Below, piece after piece: positions 27,797 through 36,657 of a stretch of 64,000 nt of DNA. Within the stretch, counting starts at the first letter, position 1, and each line of letters begins with the position of its first letter. The notes under the pieces were generated by a model, which searched no databases, was not told where the DNA came from, and saw nothing but the letters and a program-made list of their open reading frames with translations. The stretch covers positions 1 through 64,000 of the forward strand of contig CATLOT010000016.1 in assembly GCA_950054155.1 (NCBI GenBank), written 5' to 3'. The position numbers were made by a program, and so were the translations under genes. Source of the DNA: an uncultured Bacteriovoracaceae bacterium. Its GTDB lineage: Bacteria > Bdellovibrionota > Bacteriovoracia > Bacteriovoracales > Bacteriovoracaceae.

Positions 27797-30672
27797 TATT
27801 CCCTATCCTCTTCTAATACTTCAATAGATCCTCTAAGTGTTTTCATGATCCTATCTAGGCGCTCTTCTAATTTCACTTTATCATCTCTTGATTTCTGCTC
27901 ACGAATAACAATATTTTCCATATTAAATTCAAGCTGATCGATCTTTCTCTTAAGATCTAATATTTTCTTATCTCTTGATTGAACCTGAGATTCTGAATCC
28001 ATTTTGGCCAACTCAAGTTGGCTTTCGAGCTCTTTTTCACGCTGTTTAATTTGATTAAAGTCAACTCGTACCTTGCCTTGAAGACGATCAAATTCTTTTT
28101 GAAGAAGTTTTACTCTCTCTTCTGCATAGAGCTTTTTCTCGTCTGTTAAGCGCAAACGATAGCGCATCTCCTCAAGCTCATTGGTATGACGTTTCTTTAG
28201 GATTGATATCTCTATTTTTGCTTCTTCAAGTTCTGCTTTAAGACCTAAATTTTCTGACTCGATGGCCTTTGATTCACGCTTCATTTCTTGAATTTCTTTT
28301 TGAAAGGCCTCTCGCTCTTCTCTTAATTGACGAATTGTCGCTTGAAGCCTTAAGGCCTCCCCTTCATGAAAGCGCGGAGGTATTTTATCTTCCGTAATTT
28401 TAAGGTGCCCTTCATCAGGGGATATAGCCTCTTCTTGTGGTGGCGCATCTTCTTCAGGAGCATTTTTACTTAATGCATTTAAAGACTCATCTAAAATGTC
28501 ATCTTCATCAGCCTCTTCGTCACCCTCTTCATCAAAAAACTGAGTTTCTGGCTCTTCTGATGAATTTTCATCAAAATCAACACTCTCAAATGAATCATCG
28601 AGCTCATCATCTAAGTCAGGGGCAACAAGGTCATCCTCATCCATTAAACCTGTTTCTTCTTGCATTCCAGGTCTAAACTCTCTTGTCGATACCTCTTCAT
28701 CAACCATATCTTCAACATCTTGCTTAATCTCTTGAGTCATGACCATTGTAGGATTGGTTTCTTCTTCAAGATCCCCTTCTAAATCATCTTCAAACTCACC
28801 TGTGAGCTCTTCTTCAGACCCAAACTCAACCGCCTCTTCCTCTAAGTCCGCGTCAAAAGAGTCATCTCCTAAATCAAAATCGTCGCTCTCTTCTGTTTCA
28901 CTCAAATCCATTTCGTCGAGACTTTCACCACTATCGAGGTCAAGTTCGTCATCAGAGGAGAGCTCATCTCCCTCCGCTCCGAAATCGACAGGCTCCTCTT
29001 CAGGAGAAGCTCTTTTAACATCGGCGAGATTAATGGCCTCTGTTTTTTCAAGCTCTTCTTCCTCTTCATCATCAGAAAAACTCAATTCATCAGCATCAAA
29101 TTGCGAGTCACTTGCTACATCCAGTTCCTCAAGATCGTTGGCTTCAGGCAAAAGTGTATCCTCATCATCGAGAGCAGCCTCTAGACCTCCTAGACTTGAG
29201 ACACCTGCGCCCTCGTCATCTTCATCAATGTCATCAATATCTCCGAGGTTAAAGTCTAAACCACCTTCTTCCTCTACACTTAGGTCACTGCTTGGTTCAT
29301 CCTCAGTTGAAAAGGCCAATTCACCTTCATCTTCAACCAGCTCATCATCAAATTCTAAGACATCATCACTTGTATCATCACTCATAAGAGCACCCTCATT
29401 CCCAGTGGGAGTATCTTCTTCATCCATACTGGCGATTAATTCCTCTGGAACTTCAAAATCACCGGTCTCTTCGTCAAACTCAGAAAGCTCTTGTGCACTT
29501 GGAAGCTCTCGATTTTGAGTGAGGTCTTCAAGCTCTCTGGCTATTTGTTCTTCATCTCTCGCCTCTAAAGGCTCTATATCTTCAATAGCATCATCAGAGT
29601 CACTTTCTTCTAATGCATCTGACAAATCAAAGTCGAGACCATCCTCTTCTTGCAGACTTTCGTCATCAGTACCTAGGTCTAACTCTTCTCCCCCAAGATC
29701 ATCATCTCCAAGCACAAGTTCTTCGTCCGTGCTTAAGTCTAACTCATCTGACTCTATTTCTGGGGAGTCATCTTCAATGCTAAAATCTAATTCTCCATCA
29801 CCTAAGTCTTCTTCATTGGCTCCAAGGTCAAGAACATCATCCTCAGAATCGAGTTCAACCTCATCATCTTCATGAGACTCAACACTATCGGGCATAAGAT
29901 TAGCTTCAAGTTCTTCGTCGTCTAAATCTAACGATATTCCACTCCCTCCTACAGAGGGAGACGTTTCTTCTCTTAGATTTATTCTTTCAACACTTTCCCC
30001 AGAATCTTCTGAATAATTGCCTTCTTCTTGAGGGAAAACGCTATTAAATTTCGCTTGAATTTTATCGTTCAATTCTCCTTCATAAGGAGGTCTCTCCCCT
30101 TTTACAGAGTGCATATCAATGAGAGAGCGAACTTCGGTCGATACTTTAAACTCTGAAGGATCAAAGCCTTGTGAATCATCGCCAAGATCATAGTCTTTAT
30201 CATCTTCTTCTAAAAGTTCACTTGAAGAGGGTGCCTTAAAACTTGCCTGTGTTTGGAGATTATTTATTTCGGGAAGAGTCTGACCTTCTTCAAAGATTTC
30301 TTCACTTTCAATAAGATGAGAGACTTTGAGGTCATTGAGGACACTTTTATAAATCGGATAAGTCAAAGGCTTAAGGATATAACCATGAGCACTCGTCTTG
30401 CCCTTTTGATGCTTCTTTAACTCCTTAACGGAGTGTGTGCTCGTTATAACAATTCTGATAATCCATTCATTTTGGTAGATACTTTTATTAAACTTCTCAA
30501 CTTCTTTCTTACCAAGGTCGTAATCAAGAAAGAGAAGACATTCCTCGTCCTCTTCAACATCTTCTAGAAGTTCAACAACTTCTTCTTCACTCTCGGCCAA
30601 ATGGGCTTGAGAACCAATCCTTTCAACTAGTTCTTCTACATCACCATCCTGGCTCAAAAAAATGATCTTCAT
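27796..30672 (-). CDS. Pseudo-receiver / acidic linker / coiled-coil protein
   Basis: 958 residues in three parts. Residues 1-120 look like a response-regulator receiver: the phospho-acceptor strand LLFLDYDLG, TSTHSVKEL and the conserved Lys in YILKPLT; the early acidic pair is weak (LSQDGD). Residues 140-740 are extremely acidic (Asp, Glu and Ser in ELDLG/DELDLS-type repeats) and probably unstructured. Residues 750-958 are a long coiled coil (LRLQATIRQLREEREAFQKE onward). This layout recalls polarity and motility proteins FrzS and AglZ of Myxococcus, but homology is not shown. Coupled to a diguanylate cyclase gene. Confidence 0.75.
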   Translation of the reverse strand: MKIIFLSQDGDVEELVERIGSQAHLAESEEEVVELLEDVEEDEECLLFLDYDLGKKEVEKFNKSIYQNEWIIRIVITSTHSVKELKKHQKGKTSAHGYILKPLTYPIYKSVLNDLKVSHLIESEEIFEEGQTLPEINNLQTQASFKAPSSSELLEEDDKDYDLGDDSQGFDPSEFKVSTEVRSLIDMHSVKGERPPYEGELNDKIQAKFNSVFPQEEGNYSEDSGESVERINLREETSPSVGGSGISLDLDDEELEANLMPDSVESHEDDEVELDSEDDVLDLGANEEDLGDGELDFSIEDDSPEIESDELDLSTDEELVLGDDDLGGEELDLGTDDESLQEEDGLDFDLSDALEESDSDDAIEDIEPLEARDEEQIARELEDLTQNRELPSAQELSEFDEETGDFEVPEELIASMDEEDTPTGNEGALMSDDTSDDVLEFDDELVEDEGELAFSTEDEPSSDLSVEEEGGLDFNLGDIDDIDEDDEGAGVSSLGGLEAALDDEDTLLPEANDLEELDVASDSQFDADELSFSDDEEEEELEKTEAINLADVKRASPEEEPVDFGAEGDELSSDDELDLDSGESLDEMDLSETEESDDFDLGDDSFDADLEEEAVEFGSEEELTGEFEDDLEGDLEEETNPTMVMTQEIKQDVEDMVDEEVSTREFRPGMQEETGLMDEDDLVAPDLDDELDDSFESVDFDENSSEEPETQFFDEEGDEEADEDDILDESLNALSKNAPEEDAPPQEEAISPDEGHLKITEDKIPPRFHEGEALRLQATIRQLREEREAFQKEIQEMKRESKAIESENLGLKAELEEAKIEISILKKRHTNELEEMRYRLRLTDEKKLYAEERVKLLQKEFDRLQGKVRVDFNQIKQREKELESQLELAKMDSESQVQSRDKKILDLKRKIDQLEFNMENIVIREQKSRDDKVKLEERLDRIMKTLRGSIEVLEEDRE

Positions 30673-30829
30673 CCAATGATTCCCTTAAATCTACCTAACT
30701 CTATAATATCAGGCGCAACGCAACCCGCAAATAGCGGAAAATTGCTCTCTTTACAGGGATTTATCCATTGATAGTCCCTAACACCTTGGATTAAAATAGG
30801 TTATAGCGAAAAAGTACAGAAAGGAGCTC

Positions 30830-31972
30830 ATGGATATGAACACTTACCGAGCAAAAGATTCAGTTATATCAAAAATCCTACCTCATATGACAAAGGGGCT
30901 TTTTAGCCTTCTTCTGATCGGTAATATCCTAAGCGCCCACTCTTCTAGCGACTCTGTCATGCCTGCCCCCCTCTTGCACCTAGATGACTATTTTTCTCAT
31001 CATGTAATCGTGGCAGAAAAGTCGACCCATAAACTCTATGTTTTTAAAAATAAAGAAGGCATTCCTAACTTAGTAAAGACCTACCAAATTGCTACAGGAA
31101 AAAAGGCTGGAGACAAGATTTTTCAAGGTGATCATCGAACTCCTGAAGGAGTTTATTACCTAACCGATTTCTTAACTCACCAAGAGCTTCTTAACCGCCA
31201 TGGAAAGCAGGGAGAAATCTATGGTGTGGGTGCCTTTGTTCTCAACTACCCTAACCCCATTGACGACCAAGAGGGCAAAACGGGCGGTGGCATATGGCTG
31301 CATTCAACAAATGATGAAACAAGAATTGAAAAGGGCTTAGACTCTCGTGGCTGCATCGTTGCAGCGAATTCTGACCTTATCGATATCTCTCAGTATATCG
31401 AACTTCATAAGACTCCGATTGTCGTGACTCATGAACTTCTCTTTCTTAGTAACGCTCGCTGGGTTATGAAACGCAACAAAGTCAAATATGCTCTAGAAGG
31501 CTGGATCAATGCCTGGCGTGAAGAAGATATCAATAAATACATTTCCCACTACCATGCGTCTTTTAAGGATCCCAATAAAGGGAATGTTTCCCAGTTTAAA
31601 AACTACAAAAGAGCGGTTTTTGCGGGCCCAGGAAAGCCTGAAATAGAAATTACAGATCTTTCGATAATCCAAAGTGGCGACTATATTCGCGCCACGTTTA
31701 AGCAAAAATACAGTTCAAATACCATTACTGATATGGGACGAAAGACCCTCTACCTCAAGCAAGATGGTTACTATAACTGGAAAATTGTGGCGGAGAAATG
31801 GTCCAAAAACGGTGTGACCTCCGAGACAACTTTAGAGCAACCACAACAGCCTAAGATGGCTTCCTTTGTTCCCTCTCTGCGTTTCTTTGAAACAACAAAT
31901 CCTAAGGCAATTCTTGGAGATAGGCTTCTTTCAAAGCAAACTTCAAGTGTTCAAGAAGAAAGCAATAACTAA
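30830..31972 (+). CDS. L,D-transpeptidase / carboxypeptidase (YkuD) with NTF2-like C-terminal domain, Csd6-like
   Basis: 380 residues with an N-terminal signal or anchor helix (KGLFSLLLIGNIL). The YkuD domain (about 60-210) has the catalytic motif: His in IWLHSTNDE and Cys in DSRGCIV. Residues 220-340 look like an NTF2-like/SnoaL domain (EGWINAWREEDINKYISHYH). The same two-domain order occurs in Helicobacter Csd6, which trims peptidoglycan tetrapeptides and sets cell shape. AAGGAG stands before ATGs at 30830 and 30836; the second has the better spacing. The end overlaps the next start (TAATG). Followed by a membrane protein and bactofilin. Confidence 0.85.
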   Translation: MDMNTYRAKDSVISKILPHMTKGLFSLLLIGNILSAHSSSDSVMPAPLLHLDDYFSHHVIVAEKSTHKLYVFKNKEGIPNLVKTYQIATGKKAGDKIFQGDHRTPEGVYYLTDFLTHQELLNRHGKQGEIYGVGAFVLNYPNPIDDQEGKTGGGIWLHSTNDETRIEKGLDSRGCIVAANSDLIDISQYIELHKTPIVVTHELLFLSNARWVMKRNKVKYALEGWINAWREEDINKYISHYHASFKDPNKGNVSQFKNYKRAVFAGPGKPEIEITDLSIIQSGDYIRATFKQKYSSNTITDMGRKTLYLKQDGYYNWKIVAEKWSKNGVTSETTLEQPQQPKMASFVPSLRFFETTNPKAILGDRLLSKQTSSVQEESNN

Positions 31973-32691
31973 TGGCTGAATCAAACTCTAAGAAACTCTC
32001 CTTCGTTCTGTACGAAGAGAATAATCCACCTCGCTATTACCATATCAACAAAGCCTTTTTGCGCTTTGTAATTTATGGCCTTCCTTCAGCCGCTTTAATA
32101 TGCATTGTTCTCCTAGCAACAGGAGGAGTTTATTTTGAGCAAATCCAAAGACTTGCCCTGAGGAAAGAGCCCGCCATCATTAAAAAGCTGAAAGATGAAA
32201 AAGACCAGCTGATAAAGGCAAATCTTGTTATTCAAAAAGAACGAGATCAACTCGAAAAGAAACTCAGTGAAGGAGTTGATACTTCAAGTGGCCTTGGATT
32301 CTTGGCCCTTTTTAAGCAATCTTCAGGACGAGTTGATAAGAGTACTTCTCCAGAGATGCAACTTGAGGAAATTGAAGTCGTAAAGGGCACTAATAAAGTA
32401 AATCTTGATTTTAAGATTATTAATATGACCAAAGATGACAGCCGCCTAACAGGTTATCTCTTTGTCATCATGCAAATCGCTAATCAAATTGAAGTTTGGC
32501 CAAAAGGTGTTGTCGAAAACGAATCCATGCAAATTGCCTATGGTAATGGTGAATTCTTTGCAACCTCTCGTTTTCGCCCAGTGCGCGCGGCCTTTAACCT
32601 AAAAGAAGGAAATCAAGTTCTCTTTAAGGTCGTTATTTTTAGCCGTACAGGTGATCTTATATTTAAACAACTTATTTCAAAACCATTATAG
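31972..32691 (+). CDS. Single-span membrane protein with coiled coil, bactofilin operon
   Basis: 239 residues. One membrane helix (about 38-60, GLPSAALICIVLLATGGVYF) is followed by a coiled coil (70-103) and a conserved-looking C-terminal domain of about 100 residues that would lie in the periplasm, with beta character (VNLDFKIINMTKDD). I do not recognise the family. It is coupled to the L,D-transpeptidase gene and lies seven bases before bactofilin, so it could link the cytoplasmic bactofilin filament to periplasmic peptidoglycan enzymes. That role is inference. Confidence 0.75.
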   Translation: MAESNSKKLSFVLYEENNPPRYYHINKAFLRFVIYGLPSAALICIVLLATGGVYFEQIQRLALRKEPAIIKKLKDEKDQLIKANLVIQKERDQLEKKLSEGVDTSSGLGFLALFKQSSGRVDKSTSPEMQLEEIEVVKGTNKVNLDFKIINMTKDDSRLTGYLFVIMQIANQIEVWPKGVVENESMQIAYGNGEFFATSRFRPVRAAFNLKEGNQVLFKVVIFSRTGDLIFKQLISKPL

Positions 32692-32698
32692 GTCCTCT

Positions 32699-33067
32699 AT
32701 GTCGCAAATTATTGATTCAATCCCACAAGACTTCACTTTCATTGGCGATGGAACAAGCGTTCAAGGAACCTTTGTCTTTAAAGGTGACACCAAAGTCGCT
32801 GGCCGACTTAAAGGAGAAATCCGTATTGGGGATAATGCTCCCCTTTCAATAGAGCCTACAGGTTCCGTTGAAGGGACTCTTTACTGTAACCATTTAAGTG
32901 TTTTTGGTGACCTCAAAGGAGATGTGCGCTCGACCGGAACAATTACCTTCTTCCCCTCCTCAACCTTTGAAGGTCAGATTCAGGCTAAGAATCTTGTTAT
33001 TCATCCCGGGTCAAATGTCTTCATGGAAGCACAAACTCAAGGTGAATCTGAAGAAACCGCCCAATAG
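32699..33067 (+). CDS. Bactofilin
   Basis: 122 residues forming the bactofilin core: a beta-helix with the repeats typical of DUF583, with conserved GTSVQGTFVFKGDTKVAGRL, LSIEPTGSVEGTLYCNHLSV and GDVRSTGTI. Bactofilins assemble nucleotide-free filaments that position cell-wall enzymes. The ATG at 32699 gives the usual short disordered N-terminus; a longer frame from 32651 overlaps the preceding gene and is not needed. Last gene of the operon with the L,D-transpeptidase. Confidence 0.93.
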   Translation: MSQIIDSIPQDFTFIGDGTSVQGTFVFKGDTKVAGRLKGEIRIGDNAPLSIEPTGSVEGTLYCNHLSVFGDLKGDVRSTGTITFFPSSTFEGQIQAKNLVIHPGSNVFMEAQTQGESEETAQ

Positions 33068-33094
33068 ATTTTTCCTCTCTCCCCTATTTTTAGC

Positions 33095-33135
33095 GACATG
33101 TCTTTTTCAGTTATCCTCTCAAAGGGACATGTCCC
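33095..33135. repeat. Two GACATGTC palindromes
   Basis: GACATGTC occurs at 33095-33102 and again inside the perfect 12-bp palindrome GGGACATGTCCC at 33124-33135, with 29 bases between first positions. They lie in the gap after bactofilin and before a secreted protein gene. A pair of identical palindromes at nearly three helical turns could be a regulator's binding sites. Confidence 0.4.
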
Positions 33136-33253
33136 GAAAAACTAAGCCTTCCTTTCAACGTTTTTGATTAAGGGCTCCCTTCTCCCTACAAGTTTCCCAT
33201 CACAAAATTTAACTCCACCATTTTGGTGAAACTTTTATTGTTTGGAGGAAAAC

Positions 33254-33649
33254 ATGAAAAAACTTATCGTTGCTGCTGCACTTCTTTCGTCTTCTGCTTT
33301 CGCAGGTTCAATTGTTGGTCACATTCACTTTCAAAGCGCTTCTACTTGGGAAAACGCTTACACTTCTAAGAGCCTATGTCTTGATGGAAGCACTTACAGA
33401 GCTACTGTAAACAAGTGTCTTCGTTACGAAAGAAACGGTGGTGAAAGAACTTGTGTACGTCGTGGTAAAGTAGCGATTTCTCAGCCAATGGAATCAACTC
33501 GTCAAAGATGTGCACGTTTTGAAGAAGATGAGTGTGTTGAATATGAGCGAGTTCCCTTAAAGCAAAGCCCTAAGCGAATTTTAGAAATAAAAGATCGCGA
33601 TGGCTCAATAAAGAAGCTCAAAAAGCACGTCATACCAAACTGTAGATAA
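33254..33649 (+). CDS. Small secreted cysteine-containing protein, unknown
   Basis: 131 residues with a clear signal peptide (KKLIVAAALLSSSAFA). The mature protein is basic and has about seven Cys, in pairs such as NKCLRYERNGGERTC and RQRCARFEEDECVEY, suggesting disulfides in the periplasm. No family recognised. The ATG follows GGAGG by five bases and is preferred over an upstream in-frame TTG that lies before the Shine-Dalgarno sequence. Followed by a strong terminator. Confidence 0.75.
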   Translation: MKKLIVAAALLSSSAFAGSIVGHIHFQSASTWENAYTSKSLCLDGSTYRATVNKCLRYERNGGERTCVRRGKVAISQPMESTRQRCARFEEDECVEYERVPLKQSPKRILEIKDRDGSIKKLKKHVIPNCR

Positions 33650-33655
33650 AAAAAA

Positions 33656-33685
33656 AAGCCGCTTATTAAAGCGGCTTCTTTTTTT
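33656..33685. terminator. Bidirectional intrinsic terminator
   Basis: Perfect 9-bp stem AAGCCGCTT / AAGCGGCTT with an ATTA loop, flanked by an A-run on the left and a T-run (CTTTTTTTT) on the right. It can serve both the secreted protein gene and the convergent M16-like gene. Confidence 0.85.
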
Positions 33686-35051
33686 AAAGAAATTTCTTAA
33701 GGGGTAAGATTCTAAGGTCTCCCATTTTCTTAAGCATTGAGCTTAATTTCTTTGGACCCACGATAATAATATCCTGCTCATTCCAAGTGAAGATGTCCTT
33801 AATTTTTTGAGAGACTTCTTCTTTAGAAAATGAGCGCACTCTTTCAGGAAACTTGAAGAGTTCAGAATAGTCGACTCCCTTATGATCAAGATAAGAAAGT
33901 TGCGCGAGATAAGCGCTATTACTCTCAAAGCCAAAAGGATAACTTCCGGCCAGACTACCTTGAGCCCTTAATAGATTAGCATCTTCGATTTTACCAGAAG
34001 CTGCTTTTTCAAGCGTTTCCTTTGTTTTTAAGAGCAGTGTTTCTAAGGACTCGACCTTGGTTGAAGTGCTGACGCCACTTCGTCCATATTGTTTTTGCCC
34101 ACCGGCAAAGGCACCAACCCCATAGGTCAACCCATTTTCAACTCTTAAGACACGCATCAGACGACTCGTGAATCCCCCACCTAGGTAGTGAGCAGACAGA
34201 GACATCAGTTCCTCCTCTTTAATCACTTCTTCATTGAGAAATCGTCCAATTCTTACTTGAGCTTGGTTAGCTCCTTTTAGAGGAATAAGAGTAATGCGAG
34301 GTCTTTTAATTTCAGAAGGTGCTTTATAAGAAACAGCTCTTTGAAACTGCCCTTGTCCTTTCCAGCCACACTCATTAGTAATGACCTTTTCGATATTAAG
34401 AACACTCTTAGGTCCAGTGAGGTAGATCCTCTTCTTCACTTCGTTATTAAAGTAGCTAAGCTTCCCTTTGAGGAGCTTACTATTCCACTTTTTAATGTCG
34501 CTCTTCTTTCCTTCAGCAGGATAGCTATAAGGTGTATTTTGAAGACTGATCTCTCTGAAAGCACGACTTGCGAGAGCTCCCGGATTGCTTTCGATATTAT
34601 CGAGAGAATCAAGGATTCTTTTCTTTTCTTTTTTTAACTCTCTGTCAGGAAAAGTTGCATCTTGAAAGAGGTGACAAATTTTCTTCATCGTGGGAACAAT
34701 GTCTTTAGCAAGACCACTAATATGGTAGGAAGCATATTCATGAGTAACACGACCGCCGTATTCAGCCCCAAAGAATTCAAGGTTGCTTGAAATATCTTGT
34801 CTGCTAAAACGCCTCGTTCCAAGGTCAAGATAACTAAAGGCCGCATCCGTTAGGCCCTTAACTCTCCCCTCACTAAGGGCACCATCAGCAAAGTAAATAT
34901 TGATGTCATATGTGGGGAAACGATCATCCTCAAGGTATATGACATCAAGATTCTGCCACTTAAGTTTTTGAACCTTTCCCGCAGGAAAGCCTTTTGCCTG
35001 AATTTGGCCCGCAAAAAGAAATAGGCCTACAAATAGTAATGTTCTTTTCAT
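33684..35051 (-). CDS. M16-family peptidase-like protein, non-catalytic partner
   Basis: 455 residues with a signal peptide (FVGLFLFAGQIQA). It has the M16 fold but no HxxEH zinc motif: the matching segment reads GRVKGLTDAAFSYLD. It keeps the Arg/Tyr pair of inactive-type subunits (FTSRLMRVLRVENGLTYG). In bacterial two-gene M16B systems, one subunit binds zinc and the other supplies R and Y residues. The active partner lies nine bases upstream on the same strand, so the two probably form a periplasmic heterodimer. Confidence 0.88.
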   Translation of the reverse strand: MKRTLLFVGLFLFAGQIQAKGFPAGKVQKLKWQNLDVIYLEDDRFPTYDINIYFADGALSEGRVKGLTDAAFSYLDLGTRRFSRQDISSNLEFFGAEYGGRVTHEYASYHISGLAKDIVPTMKKICHLFQDATFPDRELKKEKKRILDSLDNIESNPGALASRAFREISLQNTPYSYPAEGKKSDIKKWNSKLLKGKLSYFNNEVKKRIYLTGPKSVLNIEKVITNECGWKGQGQFQRAVSYKAPSEIKRPRITLIPLKGANQAQVRIGRFLNEEVIKEEELMSLSAHYLGGGFTSRLMRVLRVENGLTYGVGAFAGGQKQYGRSGVSTSTKVESLETLLLKTKETLEKAASGKIEDANLLRAQGSLAGSYPFGFESNSAYLAQLSYLDHKGVDYSELFKFPERVRSFSKEEVSQKIKDIFTWNEQDIIIVGPKKLSSMLKKMGDLRILPLKKFL

Positions 35052-35060
35052 ATATTCCTC

Positions 35061-36497
35061 TTATTTCTTTTTAGGGTTCTTATTCCACGATGAGACAAAG
35101 ATATAATTCTTATCACCGACGAGGTCGCGGCAGGACTTCTTTACCTCATCAACAGTTATACTATTATAAATTTCGAGTTCTTTATTATAGTAACTGTAAT
35201 CACCAAAGAAGTTCTCTCTCATACCAAGAAAGTGAGCGACACCTCTATTCGTCTCGATTTCTTTCACATAACCAACGAGGTACTGATTCTTAGTTTTTTG
35301 AAGGGTTCTTTCATTGATGGCACGCTCACACACACGGGCCATTTCATTAAGTAAGGTGCGCTTAGATCTCTCTAGGCTTTTCCCTCTTAAAAGTTCACCA
35401 CTTACCCAAAAAACACCATTATATTTGAGAGTGTAATTATGTGCTCCTACAGAGGTAAAAAGAGGTCTCTTTCCAACAACAAACTTCTGATTAAGGTAGC
35501 TTGACTCCCCTTGGCCAATAATTGAACCTAAGATATCTCGGACAAATCCCTCACGGGTGCCAATCGCATTTCCAGGATAGGCCAGCATAAACATAGGGTT
35601 CTTACTTTGAGGCGAATGAATTTTGATATGACGACCATACTTTGCTCTATGCTTATAAAGTTCATTGTCGTCTCGAGACTTTCTGTAGGTTTGAATCTCT
35701 TGTGACGAGGGGGAAATATCTCCAAACTTATCTTTTACGAGTTCGTAAACATCCTCTGCATTGACTGCACCTGCAACCACGATGATCGCATTATCAGGAG
35801 TGTAGAACTTTTTAAAGTAGCTCATCACTTGATCGCGATTAAGATTAAGAAGGTCTTGTTTTGAGCCGATAACGCTCCCACCATAAGGTGTCCCTTTGAA
35901 GACCTCTTGCATAAGAGTTAAGTATAGCTGGCCTTGAGGACTATTCTCATAGCGCATCTTTCTCTCTTCTAGAACAACCTGACGCTCTTTTTCAAAAGCA
36001 GTGGGTTCAAGGGCTAAATGCTGCATACGATCCGCTTCCATATCAATGATTTTTTCAACCATATTGATATCTTTACTTTCGATAGGAAGACTCTCGTAAT
36101 AAACGGTATTATCAAAGTTGGTGTAAGCATTGGTCATGCCACCGTTGCCCTCAATCATGGAATCAAACATTCTTGGACCGTACTTTTTAGCCCCCTTAAA
36201 CATCATGTGCTCAAGAAAGTGAGTGGCCCCAGTCGTTCCCTCTCCTTCATGACGCCCACCGACATCAAAAAAGGTGTAGTAACTAAAAATAGGAAGCTTT
36301 TGATTCTCGTATACCAAGAGACGCAGACCATTTTTTAAGGTGTACTTCTTAACATCGAGTTGTATTTCTCCCTCTGAGTGAGCCCCTGAAGAAGTATTTG
36401 AAGTTTGAAGCCCCATTTGAGAACAACCCCAAGATGAGAGCAATAAGGCACCGACCAGAGCGGCGCGGCAATAACTTTTCCTTGTCATGACGCACAT
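35061..36497 (-). CDS. M16-family zinc peptidase, lipoprotein
   Basis: 478 residues with lipoprotein signal (LLLSSWGC). Zinc motif HFLEH (TGATHFLEHMMFKG) is present, with the third ligand Glu in QVVLEERKMRYEN about 75 residues on. Typical M16B peptidase, degrading peptides in the periplasm or processing exported proteins. An alternative ATG three codons later gives a slightly shorter signal. Paired with the non-catalytic M16 gene downstream. Confidence 0.92.
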   Translation of the reverse strand: MCVMTRKSYCRAALVGALLLSSWGCSQMGLQTSNTSSGAHSEGEIQLDVKKYTLKNGLRLLVYENQKLPIFSYYTFFDVGGRHEGEGTTGATHFLEHMMFKGAKKYGPRMFDSMIEGNGGMTNAYTNFDNTVYYESLPIESKDINMVEKIIDMEADRMQHLALEPTAFEKERQVVLEERKMRYENSPQGQLYLTLMQEVFKGTPYGGSVIGSKQDLLNLNRDQVMSYFKKFYTPDNAIIVVAGAVNAEDVYELVKDKFGDISPSSQEIQTYRKSRDDNELYKHRAKYGRHIKIHSPQSKNPMFMLAYPGNAIGTREGFVRDILGSIIGQGESSYLNQKFVVGKRPLFTSVGAHNYTLKYNGVFWVSGELLRGKSLERSKRTLLNEMARVCERAINERTLQKTKNQYLVGYVKEIETNRGVAHFLGMRENFFGDYSYYNKELEIYNSITVDEVKKSCRDLVGDKNYIFVSSWNKNPKKK

Positions 36498-36657
36498 AAT
36501 CCTTTGTGAGCGTTTTCAGCAACTTTAATCCCTCCTATGGTACTGATTGGCCGGCGTCGTGGCAACATTACTAATGCATTGCTTTTTTCTTTTTAAAGTG
36601 ACCTAAGTCCACTATTATGCGCATGAATTTAAAAGTGCATATGAAGAGGAGACAACC

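Noticed and set aside
28437-29875. Long plus-strand open frames rich in Ser
   Set aside because: They are antisense shadows of the acidic Asp/Glu/Ser repeats in the 958-residue protein. No ribosome site, signal or domain, and the composition follows from GA-rich codons on the other strand.
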